From Symsagittifera roscoffensis (Eukaryota; Xenacoelomorpha; Acoela; Convolutidae), in contig NC_087067.1 in assembly GCF_963678635.1 (NCBI RefSeq), positions 7,361,716-7,425,715 of the forward strand: DNA of 64,000 nucleotides, written 5' to 3'. Below, in pieces: positions 56,708 to 64,000 of this stretch (its first letter is position 1; every line of letters begins with the position of its first letter). Under the pieces are notes generated by a model that worked only from the letters and a program-made list of their open reading frames with translations, ran no database searches and was not told the DNA's origin. A program made the translations under genes and the position numbers.

Positions 56708-57828
56708 GTGTATGATAATCCTGAGTATGGATTATAAAATGTAATGTAGCCAATTGTGTTTTTGGTATATCTGTCGTATTTGTATATTACTTCAGTAGTT
56801 ATAAACGGTGGTGGTAGTGATTGAGCTGTTATGTTAGGTGGATTTAATGGGTAAGGATGTTGGGTAATATTATTTAACTTAACTGTGATTTCAAACTTTA
56901 ATTGTAAACTGTTTTGTTGGAGTATTTGAATATTGTGATCACGGATATCGTTGTGAATATCTTGGCGATATTGTAATCTATTAAGTGCCCAGTTATGAAG
57001 GCGGTTACTTTCTTGATGTTGTCCAAATAGTGGTGGAGGTGCTGTAAATGTATTCCAATCTAGTCTTAAAGGAATATTTATTGATGATTGTTCTCGATAT
57101 CTGGCGTCGAGATTATTTGGAAAATTTAAGTTAAAAGGTGGTGGTGAAAACTGGCTTATTGATGGTGTTGATGGTAGTGATAATGTTTCTGGTAGTGATG
57201 AGGATGTTGTTGTATCCGTAGAAATATCTATGGGGTCATTGACTAAATTTGGTTCACCTTGTGTAAATGAATGTGTAGTCCAATATGGTAGTCGTGATGC
57301 CTGGTTTGGGGGGTTAAAGGGATTTTCACGTATTTGCTCAGATGTTGGTGTTGAACCTAAGTAATCTGATGGTAGGCTTGAGGTGCTACGTTGTGAAAGA
57401 AGCGTAGGGGTTTCTGGTAATATACCAATGGGGTTTTCTGGAGTGTTTTGTGATGGGGATTGAGGTATATCAAAATGAACTCGGGGAGTTTGAAAATTTC
57501 TGTTTCGTCGAGGATGTATAATTTGTCTATTTATTTCGACTGTATTTTGGTTTTGACTAGAATTTTTTATTCTACTTAGTTCTTGTGGTAGTGTTGGATA
57601 TAGGTTATATGTTGGTTCGCTTAAAGGTGCTTGTCGTTGAACTGGTTCTAGTGGTTCTGATAAACGAGCGTGTCGTTCTTCAAAAGTGTATGGATTGTCT
57701 TGAAAAGAAATTCGTGTAGATGTTTGAGGATTTTGAGTAGTTGAAGGTGGTGTTTTGCTATCTTGGGATGATGTCGGTGAAGACTGATTCTGTGACTGTT
57801 GGGTAGCAATTTTTGATGGTTTTTTGAA
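56695..57828 (-). CDS. Pro/Ser/Asn-rich 377-codon frame without ATG (B)
   Basis: Open from directly after two TAA codons (57829-57834) to the TAA at 56695, which overlaps the first codons of env. There is no in-frame ATG anywhere in it, so it is easily missed. The N-terminal half is Gln/Ser/Thr/Pro-rich with blocks RISFQDNPYTFEERHARLS and HPRRNRNFQTPRVHFD. The C-terminal half is more ordered (LPYWTTHSFTQGEPN, RLDWNTFTAPPPLFGQHQ, LHNWALNRLQYRQDI) and ends NPYSGLSYTCIF. Element A preserves the same blocks with stops. It is probably an exon reached by splicing; CCCAACAG near 57797 is a possible acceptor. A frameshift from the preceding 62 aa ORF is excluded, because the two TAA codons lie in this frame after that ORF ends. 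Confidence 0.6.
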   Translation of the reverse strand, partial: FKKPSKIATQQSQNQSSPTSSQDSKTPPSTTQNPQTSTRISFQDNPYTFEERHARLSEPLEPVQRQAPLSEPTYNLYPTLPQELSRIKNSSQNQNTVEINRQIIHPRRNRNFQTPRVHFDIPQSPSQNTPENPIGILPETPTLLSQRSTSSLPSDYLGSTPTSEQIRENPFNPPNQASRLPYWTTHSFTQGEPNLVNDPIDISTDTTTSSSLPETLSLPSTPSISQFSPPPFNLNFPNNLDARYREQSSINIPLRLDWNTFTAPPPLFGQHQESNRLHNWALNRLQYRQDIHNDIRDHNIQILQQNSLQLKFEITVKLNNITQHPYPLNPPNITAQSLPPPFITTEVIYKYDRYTKNTIGYITFYNPYSGLSYTCIF

Positions 57829-57836
57829 TTATTATT

Positions 57837-58025
57837 TTAGTGAGAAATTTTGTGTTTATTATAATATTCTTCCAAAAAAAGAATTAGGAGGATTGTTGCT
57901 AGGGCAAATGTGAAGATTGCTTTCTTTATACATTTACATATTGTCAAAATGAGGGATGATAAAAATGTTATGAAAATTACAAACAATAAAAAAATATCAG
58001 TTCTACTGAAAATTGTTCGTATCAT
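57837..58025 (-). CDS. Small membrane protein 2, 62 aa (B)
   Basis: Starts MIRTIFSRTDIF and has two hydrophobic segments (residues ~10-27 and ~37-52) around a short CKCIKK loop: a likely helical-hairpin membrane protein, viroporin-like in size and layout. Its ATG overlaps the stop of the preceding 76 aa ORF by four bases (ATGA). Conserved and intact in element A at 35486-35674. Confidence 0.6.
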   Translation of the reverse strand: MIRTIFSRTDIFLLFVIFITFLSSLILTICKCIKKAIFTFALATILLILFLEEYYNKHKISH

Positions 58026-58252
58026 TTAGACAAGTTGTATAAATCGTACCTGTGGATATAATCAAGGGTTTTGGAAAGTTGGAGGAATAGTTCGAGAATA
58101 GTGTAGAAAATTAAAAAAATGTTACAAAAAATGATTAGGATTATTAGAAAAGATTCAAGTATATCAAAAAGAAATATTATAAAGGTTTCAAGTATTGTAA
58201 AAAAATGTTTAAGATTTATGAGTATTTGAGTAACTGATTGAGAGAAGAGCAT
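58022..58252 (-). CDS. Small membrane protein 1, 76 aa (B)
   Basis: Starts MLFSQSVTQILINLK and is dominated by Phe/Ile/Leu from about residue 15 to 62 (FLIILIIFCNIFLIFY), consistent with one or two membrane helices. It ends in TGA within an ATGA overlap with the next ORF. The counterpart in A (near 35700-35920) is degenerate, so support is weaker than for its neighbour; AT-rich DNA easily gives such hydrophobic frames by chance. Confidence 0.4.
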   Translation of the reverse strand: MLFSQSVTQILINLKHFFTILETFIIFLFDILESFLIILIIFCNIFLIFYTILELFLQLSKTLDYIHRYDLYNLSK

Positions 58253-58849
58253 TTAAGAAATGATCTTTTGGTCGAATATTTTTTGCTGTTTGAGGCGATT
58301 TTCTAGTGTGGTCGGATTATTTATTAGTTTTTTGACAAGTGGGTTGAGTTTTGTAAAAAATTGTTGGGGGCAATTTTCATGGTGACTGGGAGGTCGTCTT
58401 TTTCTTTATTTTTGTTTGTCAAATGATCCGGGGTATGGTGAGATTTTTATACTTTAGGCTAATTAAAATGTTCATTTTGTTACTTTAGGCTAATTTAACA
58501 AATTTGCTTTGGGGGTATTCGTGGTCTGAGTTGGGGAAATATTGTTGATCTTTGGGTTATTAGATAAGGGAGGGGTACGGTATTATGGTGATATTTATTT
58601 TAGTTGTCAAGTTGGAGTGGTTTGCTTATTTTTGACCTGGAGGTCGTAAAGTTATAGTTATAGATGTGCCTGGAGTTCTATATGATTCGTCTAATTGGTC
58701 TTAGTTTGAGTTAGAGAAAGTGACGGATTGGATGAATCCTATTGGTCTATTTTGAACTAGAATTATTACGTACTTGTCAGCATGTTATTTTGAAAAATGT
58801 AAATGAAAAATGTTTTGGAGATTTCAAGATTGTGAAGCAAATGTTAAAA
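58253..58849 (-). other. Non-coding stretch between ORF2 and the small membrane ORFs (B)
   Basis: About 600 bp homologous to A (35925-36489), no open frame. It contains ACTTTAGGCTAAT twice (near 58451 and 58481). On the minus strand these give ATTAGCCTAAAGT, so splice-acceptor-like TTAATTAG sites lie here; it could be where subgenomic env-region RNAs are formed (inference). Confidence 0.4.
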
Positions 58850-60958
58850 TTACTTTTGAAATTCTACTTTCTTTAAAATTTTAGATTGGGGGATGAATAT
58901 TTTATAGTTTTTACGTGGTTGATTTCGGAGTCTTGTTGTTTTTCTATTTTCTGATTTGTCGATTTGTTCTTGGGGTATTATTTGTTCGGTCATTTTTCTA
59001 TTTTTTCTTTGTTTTGGGGATTCTTTATGGTTTTGTGTATTGTTTTTGGTGGCGGTTGGTTTTGTGTTTTGATTTTCGGTGGGGTTATCATTTTGTTCTG
59101 TGTTTTTCAGATGTGGTTCATTTTGAATGATTTTTAATCCTGTGAAAGAATATAATTGAGTTATTTCGCGGAGTGCGTATTCTTTTGGGTAATAAGGTAA
59201 TAGGTTGTTTCGATGTTGAACGATTTCTTTTTTGTTTGAGTCGGTAATTTTATATGTGACATCAGTGGGTTTTGCAATTATTTGGTATGGTCCTTTTCGA
59301 AGGGGTTGTAATTTTTTAGAAATTCCTTTTTGAGTATTAAAATTAGGTATTAAAACAAATGTTCCAATTTTTAATTCGGAGGCTGGTGTAAAACGTGAAT
59401 TGATTTGTTCATTAATGTTTTGTCTTTGTAATAACTTTTTTGTTATTTTTTGATAAATTTCATTGTGTTTTTTATCTCTATTTAGAATCCATTCGGTGTG
59501 TGTACCGGAGGCTAGTTTAAGAATTTGTGGGTGATGAAAATGATCTTCATCGTGTGTATGTAAAGGTAGGTTATAACAAATTGAGTCTTTATTTGGTTGA
59601 CAATAACCTTGTGCGTTTTTATGAGAATTTGCTGTTTGGAAATTTGTTGAATTAGGTTGGGCCATTGGGTTATCCCAATTTCGAGATCTTGTATATTGGT
59701 TAAAATTTCTTTGTGGTTGATTATATGTTTTTGATGGATGTGTATAATTATAATTATGGTCTGCAAAGTTGTTTCTAGTGAATGTTTTGCGTGTTTTTGG
59801 TGGTATTGTCATGGGTCTGTATGTTTGGTAATCCATATGTGAATATTTAGGGGCAACCGAAGGTTTAACGGTTGATTGTAAGGTTACCTGTGTTTGTGAA
59901 GGATTTGTATTTCTTGGTGTTGTTAAATTTGGGCGTATTGGTGAAATACTTTGTTGTGTAGTTGTTGTGTGTACAATTTCTTCATTTATGAAGTGTGATG
60001 GTGTCTGGATATCTTGTTGAGTAAGATTCCTAGTTCCATTGAGGTTTTCATTGTGTATAACTGTAGAGTTTAAACTATTATTTTGTGTATCGGGTAAAAA
60101 TGTATTATAGTTTAATGGTGTTGCATCAATTGTTAATGGTATTACTCTTACATAATCTCTTATGTAAGATATTGTACCTATTGCTTGACTTGAGATTGAT
60201 TGTGGAAAGCTTATAAATGCGGGATGAGACCATTCGGGGTCCCAAACATAATCTGATTGTTCTGTGATAGCGGTATCATCGTTCGAATTTTGGGGTCTAA
60301 AATTTTTTCTTGCTTGTGCAATTAAATCAATATTGTGTGTGAAATAATCTATTATGAACCATGCCAAAATTTTTTGTAGATCGTGTTTTGTATGTTGTGA
60401 AACGTCGTCTTTCGTGAAATTTTCTTTAATGATGTTTAAATAACTAGAGAGTAGTGTGATTTCATGTCGTACTTTCAAATGTTTAGATGTTTCTGTCGGT
60501 GAGACATTTGTTATTGGGATTTCGTTTTCTAATATCGAAATATAACTATATATTATTGCGAAAACTTCATTGGTGAATATGGAGTTTGCTCTTTGTGAGT
60601 TATGATATTGGATGCTTTTTATATATTCTGAAAAAACTTTTGAAAATTCTAAATCAAGATCGTCTGTTTGAATAGTATATGTTCTATTATTATGGTTTGG
60701 GGAAATGAATTCTATAGAGTAGATTCCATACTGTTGTGTTATGTTGCATATATCTTTTAGATAGTGATCTATGATTTGTCTTTTGATTTTTACATCGGGG
60801 AACTCTGTTTTACATGGACTGATTCCGGGTTCAAATAAATTTACGAGTAAATTTTGACAAAATATGTGTTGTCCTCTATCAGTATCTGCGTCTACTATAA
60901 AAGGAAAGATTTCATCATCATCTGGAGTTTCTTCACCTGGAGTGTGCGTTGAGCTCAT
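58850..60958 (-). CDS. ORF2: gag-like N-terminus fused to integrase C-terminus, 702 aa (B)
   Basis: A single intact frame starting MSSTHTPGEETPDDDE. Residues 1 to ~440 match the ORF2 region of element A upstream of its capsid: an acidic start, a helical region with LLSSYLNIIKENF, then a Ser/Thr/Asn/Gln-rich part. At about residue 440 (near 59635) the sequence switches to the pol end of A (NSHKNAQGYCQPNKDS). From there it contains an integrase C-terminal region with a GPY/F module (RKGPYQIIAKPTDVTYKI) and a Lys/Gln/Asn-rich tail. Capsid, CCHC knuckle, protease, RT, RNase H and the integrase core are missing between the two parts. The deletion is exactly in frame. It may act as a trans-packaged or dominant-negative protein (inference). 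Confidence 0.85.
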   Translation of the reverse strand: MSSTHTPGEETPDDDEIFPFIVDADTDRGQHIFCQNLLVNLFEPGISPCKTEFPDVKIKRQIIDHYLKDICNITQQYGIYSIEFISPNHNNRTYTIQTDDLDLEFSKVFSEYIKSIQYHNSQRANSIFTNEVFAIIYSYISILENEIPITNVSPTETSKHLKVRHEITLLSSYLNIIKENFTKDDVSQHTKHDLQKILAWFIIDYFTHNIDLIAQARKNFRPQNSNDDTAITEQSDYVWDPEWSHPAFISFPQSISSQAIGTISYIRDYVRVIPLTIDATPLNYNTFLPDTQNNSLNSTVIHNENLNGTRNLTQQDIQTPSHFINEEIVHTTTTQQSISPIRPNLTTPRNTNPSQTQVTLQSTVKPSVAPKYSHMDYQTYRPMTIPPKTRKTFTRNNFADHNYNYTHPSKTYNQPQRNFNQYTRSRNWDNPMAQPNSTNFQTANSHKNAQGYCQPNKDSICYNLPLHTHDEDHFHHPQILKLASGTHTEWILNRDKKHNEIYQKITKKLLQRQNINEQINSRFTPASELKIGTFVLIPNFNTQKGISKKLQPLRKGPYQIIAKPTDVTYKITDSNKKEIVQHRNNLLPYYPKEYALREITQLYSFTGLKIIQNEPHLKNTEQNDNPTENQNTKPTATKNNTQNHKESPKQRKNRKMTEQIIPQEQIDKSENRKTTRLRNQPRKNYKIFIPQSKILKKVEFQK

Positions 60959-61400
60959 TTTTTCGTTCGATTACTGTTAATATGTAATTATTAATGTGTC
61001 GAATTGGTTGATTCCAATTGTATAAATGTACTGGTTTGTGTTTGTACTGCTTTTTTATTCTTCTTTTTCCTCTTTGTGATGAATTTGAAGTTGTTTCTGA
61101 GTCAGAGAAATATAATTGATCGTGAATTGGGCAATTTTTATCTATTGATTCTTTTAGTTTGTAAAGTTCGTCTAAACTGTTGGTTTCTGATTCTGAAAAT
61201 GCGTTTCGATTTTTTGAAAATCTTTTTCGTGTTATTTGTCTTTGTTTAGTTATTATTTTTCTCTTTAGTGTTTGTCGTTTTGTTCGAATGTATCCAACTG
61301 TTTGTGTATGAGGTGTGATTACAAGGTCGTATTTTTTGTTATCTATTTCACAATTGTGTAAAACGATTGTTTGTTTATTTCCTAGGTTTTTAAATGACAT
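60933..61400 (-). CDS. Basic ORF1, 155 aa (B)
   Basis: Starts MSFKNLGNKQTIVLHN. A strongly basic middle (KRQTLKRKIITKQRQITRKR) is followed by a Ser/Glu-rich acidic stretch and a second basic cluster (SSQRGKRRIKKQYKHK). Probably a nucleic-acid-binding protein. Overlaps the ORF2 start by 26 bases; ORF2 lies in the +1 frame. Nearly identical in element A, with most differences conservative, indicating purifying selection in the lineage. No known family recognised; position corresponds to the very start of gag. Confidence 0.75.
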   Translation of the reverse strand: MSFKNLGNKQTIVLHNCEIDNKKYDLVITPHTQTVGYIRTKRQTLKRKIITKQRQITRKRFSKNRNAFSESETNSLDELYKLKESIDKNCPIHDQLYFSDSETTSNSSQRGKRRIKKQYKHKPVHLYNWNQPIRHINNYILTVIERKNELNAHSR

Positions 61401-61917
61401 AAGGTTTAGAATGACGGATGCAAAAGGTTGTTAAATGATTTCTATTTTCCTAAACTGTTAGTTCTTACGATTTTTTGGTTAGCTTAACCTGGGTCTATTT
61501 GTTCAGGGTTGGAGAGAAAAGTATATCGATTCCGAAGAATGATTTTTTACTTTCTCGTGGCTAGTATAAGTTAAGGTGTTAACTTACTTAATCTTACTTA
61601 GGGGTAGTGATTGTGTTCAAGGGTTGGAGAATAGTAAATCGATCCACAAGGTTCAGGTATAATTAGAACGCGAGTAGTTCGTTAGATACTATTTTAAACT
61701 TACTAAGTCTAAGATTTATCCTGGGTATGTTAAGAGGGGGGGTCAAGTGAAGGATGAATAACCGAAGTTCTTCACTGTTTATCCTAATTTGAATGATTAG
61801 TTTTGTTTAAAAATTTCTATTAGTCTTAGGTCTTTAGAAAGGGTTGGGTAGTGAATCGACGTTTGAGGTCGTTAGACACTAATTAAGTGGGTGGGGGAGA
61901 ACAAAGTTGTTCTGTTT

Positions 61918-62002
61918 GATCCAAGGATAAGCCTTGATGATCAAATTTGAAATTTAATTAAGTAGAAAATGATTTAAGATCCAAGGATAAGCCTTGATGA
62001 TC
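61918..62002 (-). promoter_or_regulatory. Paired 25-bp hairpin repeats in 5' leader (B)
   Basis: GATCCAAGGATAAGCCTTGA followed by TGATC occurs at 61918-61942 and again at 61978-62002, start-to-start 60 bp. Each is bounded by GATC and can fold through CAAGG/CCTTG with a 5-base loop. Both the repeats and the 60 bp spacing are kept in A. Located between the primer site and ORF1, where retroviral packaging/dimerisation signals lie. The rest of the leader (61401-62332) has no conserved frame. Confidence 0.6.
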
Positions 62003-62332
62003 TGGTTTTAAAATTAAGTGAATTTAAGTTTTAATAAAATTTTAAATGTGTGTAAAGGAAAGATTTAGTGTTTTGATGATATTAGTGGGTTTATGATTGC
62101 TGTTATGTTTTAGATGATGGAGCTGGAACAACAGGATGATTTATGATTACTAACCATTTATTGTCATGCTACTAATTTTTATTTTTATTTTTCAATAAAT
62201 ATTTTTCAAACATATTTTGTATATTACTGCAGAGTTTTAGGAGAACGATCTTAGATCTTTTTATCAATCGTTATTGTATATTAATAATTTTGTTTAGCGC
62301 CTGAAATGATTTTGAAGAGTAACTTCAAGGTT

Positions 62333-62566
62333 TTATGTTTGCAAATGGAAATCTAAATTCATTGCAAGTAGTATTCTAAATATAAAAGTTTGTTCTGGCT
62401 TTTGCCGAACTATCATATAACTATATGGCAAGTTTCTACTTTGTCGTATGTCGTCTTTGGTTCGAGGTCTTCTTCCAATTCCGGGTAGTTCTGTTATGGT
62501 TCGGAATATTGGCTCTGATCTATTGAGTCGTAGAGACATTTCGATTAAATTATTGTCGTATAACAT
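62333..62566 (-). CDS. Leader ORF, 77 aa (B)
   Basis: Starts MLYDNNLIEMSLRLNRSEPI, ends HLQT, and is the same length in A with few changes. The middle is basic (GIGRRPRTKDDIRQSR) and the end hydrophobic (FIFRILLAMNLDF). It is the first ATG frame after the LTR and lies ~930 bases before ORF1. It could be a small regulatory protein or an upstream ORF that controls translation. No family recognised. Confidence 0.5.
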   Translation of the reverse strand: MLYDNNLIEMSLRLNRSEPIFRTITELPGIGRRPRTKDDIRQSRNLPYSYMIVRQKPEQTFIFRILLAMNLDFHLQT

Positions 62567-62633
62567 TTTGTAAATGTTTTTGTCTAATTTCTAATCTATT
62601 TTGGTTAATTCTAATCTATTAAGGTCTTGTTCG

Positions 62634-62651
62634 AGACTTATGGTCGCACCA
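62634..62651 (-). other. Primer-binding site (B)
   Basis: Two bases after the 5' LTR, the minus strand reads TGGTGCGACCATAAGTC. TGG pairs with a tRNA 3' CCA; the implied acceptor-stem 3' strand is TGGTCGC with discriminator A. I cannot name the tRNA. This fixes the element orientation as minus. Confidence 0.65.
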
Positions 62652-62653
62652 GA

Positions 62654-63061
62654 TGAGTTAGGACCGAAGTGTAACTCATAGAGTAATTTCGGATAGGGTA
62701 CACCGTCTGCTCGTCACGCTATCTTATTTTCGGCCGGATAGATTCGTGCAACTTCTTAGTCTAATACCGATCCTAATCTTACTCTTATACTATCTAGTCT
62801 CAGGTTGTTTAACTAGTCTCTGCTAGGCTCAATAGATCTAGGGTATACTGGTTTATTGCGGCTGCTGAAGTGCTCGGGAGAGTCCAACTAATTTCTAAGT
62901 TAAATTCAAATCTCTCTGGTGCTGAAATTACAAGTAACTTCAGCACTTACAAATAAGTGGGTTGTTAGTTAGATGGATTGTGATTGGTTAATATTAAATA
63001 CTTTACATTGGTAAAACATTTAATTTATCCAATCATAAAATATAGTTTAGATCAGGTTCCA
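62654..63061 (-). repeat. Element B 5' LTR
   Basis: 408 bp, identical by eye to 50268-50675. Contains the inverted repeat GCTGAAATTAC / GTAACTTCAGC (one mismatch), perfect in A. On the minus strand near its start: CTATATTTTATGATTGG and ACCAATCACAATCC, promoter-like. Confidence 0.97.
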
Positions 63062-63065
63062 ATAG
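63062..63065. other. Target-site duplication of element B, right (ATAG)
   Basis: Matches 50264-50267. Confidence 0.85.
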
Positions 63066-63673
63066 CCATCAGAAAAATTATCAAAGCTTGGAGCAGAAAC
63101 TGAAAAAGATATCAACTGCGATTAAAATTTTAAAAACAAAGGTGGGCATGGTGATTTTGGTAGGGAGGGGCTGTAGGCGGTTGCCTTCTTTTCTTTAGGT
63201 TGCCTTCTTTTCTATAGCGACCCTGACATAGATATAAAAAAAATAGTGGCACGGAGGGCATTTGTAATTTAAATGAAAGGCAAAATTATGGAGGAAGTTA
63301 TACCGGGTGAAACAGGAGAAATTTTTAGCCTTATGATTTCTAAATGAATTCACGAGATGTGAGGTCTGTATTGATGAACTTTTGTTATGGACGACAACAT
63401 CAATTAAAGATGACTTCTGCTACAGTGCTGATTTAAGTTAACCGGACAAAACGAGCTAACTTCAAACTTGAAACGCGTTTTTCTCAAATTGGGTTCAGTC
63501 TAGGTGAAAACTTATGAAGACAAAACTTGCTTAAAATTTTAGCAGACTTAATATGGCGTAGTTTGTTTCACGAAGTTCGGGCCCCAAATTTTACCCCAAA
63601 ATGGGTCATTTTGGCTTTTCTTATTTAATCAAAAATTACGCCAAAAAATACCCAGTCGATCACAGACATAATT
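63066..63673. other. Intergenic sequence right of element B
   Basis: No gene or complete repeat recognised. A duplicated GGTTGCCTTCTTTTCT occurs at about 63179 and 63198. Confidence 0.45.
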
Positions 63674-64000
63674 ATACCAAAGTTAGCCCCTTACATAGCC
63701 CAACAAACTTTAAGGAGAGTATATTCTCCAAAACATTGTATAAGTTAATTTATTTTTGTTTGATAGGCAAAAAAGGTAGCTTTTACTATAAAAAATACCA
63801 ACTATTTATTTAAAAACAATTTTTAAACGATTTGCATTTTTTTTGGAGAATATACTCTTATTAAATAAATAGTTGGTATTTTTTATAGTAAAAGCTACCT
63901 TTTTTGCCTATCAAACAAAAATAAATTAACTTATACAATGTTTTGGAGAATATACTCTCCTTAAAGTTTGTTGGGCTATGTAAGGGGCTCACTTTGGTAT
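63674..64000. repeat. 140-bp near-perfect fold-back (inverted repeat)
   Basis: 63674-63813 is the reverse complement of 63861-64000 with one visible mismatch (GTTAGC against GTGAGC), around a 47 bp loop. Inside each arm is the near-palindrome GGAGAGTATATTCTCC. The loop contains another GGAGAATATACTCT. The right arm ends exactly at the window edge, so the repeat may continue. It could be a fold-back or MITE-type transposon. Confidence 0.9.

Larger units (their letters stand above)
50268..63061 (-). mobile_element. Element B: young env-bearing LTR element lacking the gag-pol core
   Basis: 12.8 kb between two 408 bp LTRs that read as identical, with a perfect ATAG duplication, so insertion is recent. 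Gene order 5' to 3' on the minus strand: leader ORF, ORF1, ORF2/integrase-C fusion, two small membrane ORFs, Pro-rich ATG-less frame, env in two parts, accessory ORF. Compared with element A, a single deletion (about 6.1 kb of ancestral sequence) removed capsid, zinc knuckle, protease, RT, RNase H and the integrase zinc and catalytic domains. It must have been copied with enzymes supplied in trans. Adding the lost segment gives a complete element of about 19 kb. Confidence 0.92.

Noticed and set aside
57829-58025. Frameshift from the 62 aa ORF into the Pro-rich frame
   Set aside because: Two TAA codons at 57829-57834 lie in the Pro-rich frame downstream of the 62 aa stop, so a frameshift within the 62 aa ORF would meet them.

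Overview
The window is animal nuclear DNA: strongly AT-rich and gene-poor, with introns, microsatellites and several classes of transposable element. I see no bacterial operon structure, rRNA or CRISPR array. The only convincing host gene is a single-exon fragment of a rhodopsin-type G-protein-coupled receptor at 16.5-17.5 kb. The receptor and the env-bearing Ty3/gypsy-like elements suggest an invertebrate metazoan; I cannot place it further from sequence alone.

1-27 kb is repeat-filled. At least eight copies or fragments of one ~0.5 kb family, and several of a second, share a 5' end TTCCGAC, a subterminal 3' GTCGGAA and a 3' hairpin, the layout of non-autonomous Helentron/HINE elements. There are also a long TATG microsatellite, a palindromic ATTATAATCG cluster, a ~2.7 kb diverged minisatellite, a hAT-like MITE, a tRNA-Leu-like pseudogene, and a decayed Ty3/gypsy gag-pol on the plus strand (24.4-26.4 kb). 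The first 1000 bases are an inverted copy of 17432-18641, including the last 16 codons of the receptor, and run into a 200 bp assembly gap.

27-63 kb holds two related LTR elements, both on the minus strand. Element A (27416-49083, 21.7 kb, TSD CAAA) is older. Its LTRs differ at about a dozen sites and its genes are broken, but it shows recognisable capsid, CCHC zinc knuckle, protease, RT, RNase H, integrase, env and extra ORFs, with two internal tandem duplications. Element B (50268-63061, 12.8 kb, TSD ATAG) is very young: its two 408 bp LTRs read as identical. B has lost capsid, zinc knuckle, protease, RT, RNase H and the integrase core by one in-frame deletion that fuses an upstream gag-like region to the integrase C-terminus. 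It keeps an unusually rich set of other genes: a 77 aa leader ORF, a basic 155 aa ORF1, the 702 aa fusion, two tiny membrane proteins, a 377-codon Pro/Ser-rich frame with no ATG, an env interrupted by one stop codon, and a 601 aa accessory protein of unknown function. Two of the junctions are ATGA stop/start overlaps.

The most interesting content is this element family: about 19 kb when complete by my estimate, polycistronic, env-bearing, with several genes I cannot assign to any known retroviral function, and with a recently mobilised defective derivative that discarded gag-pol but kept env and the accessory genes. The last 327 bases are a near-perfect 140 bp fold-back that reaches the window edge.
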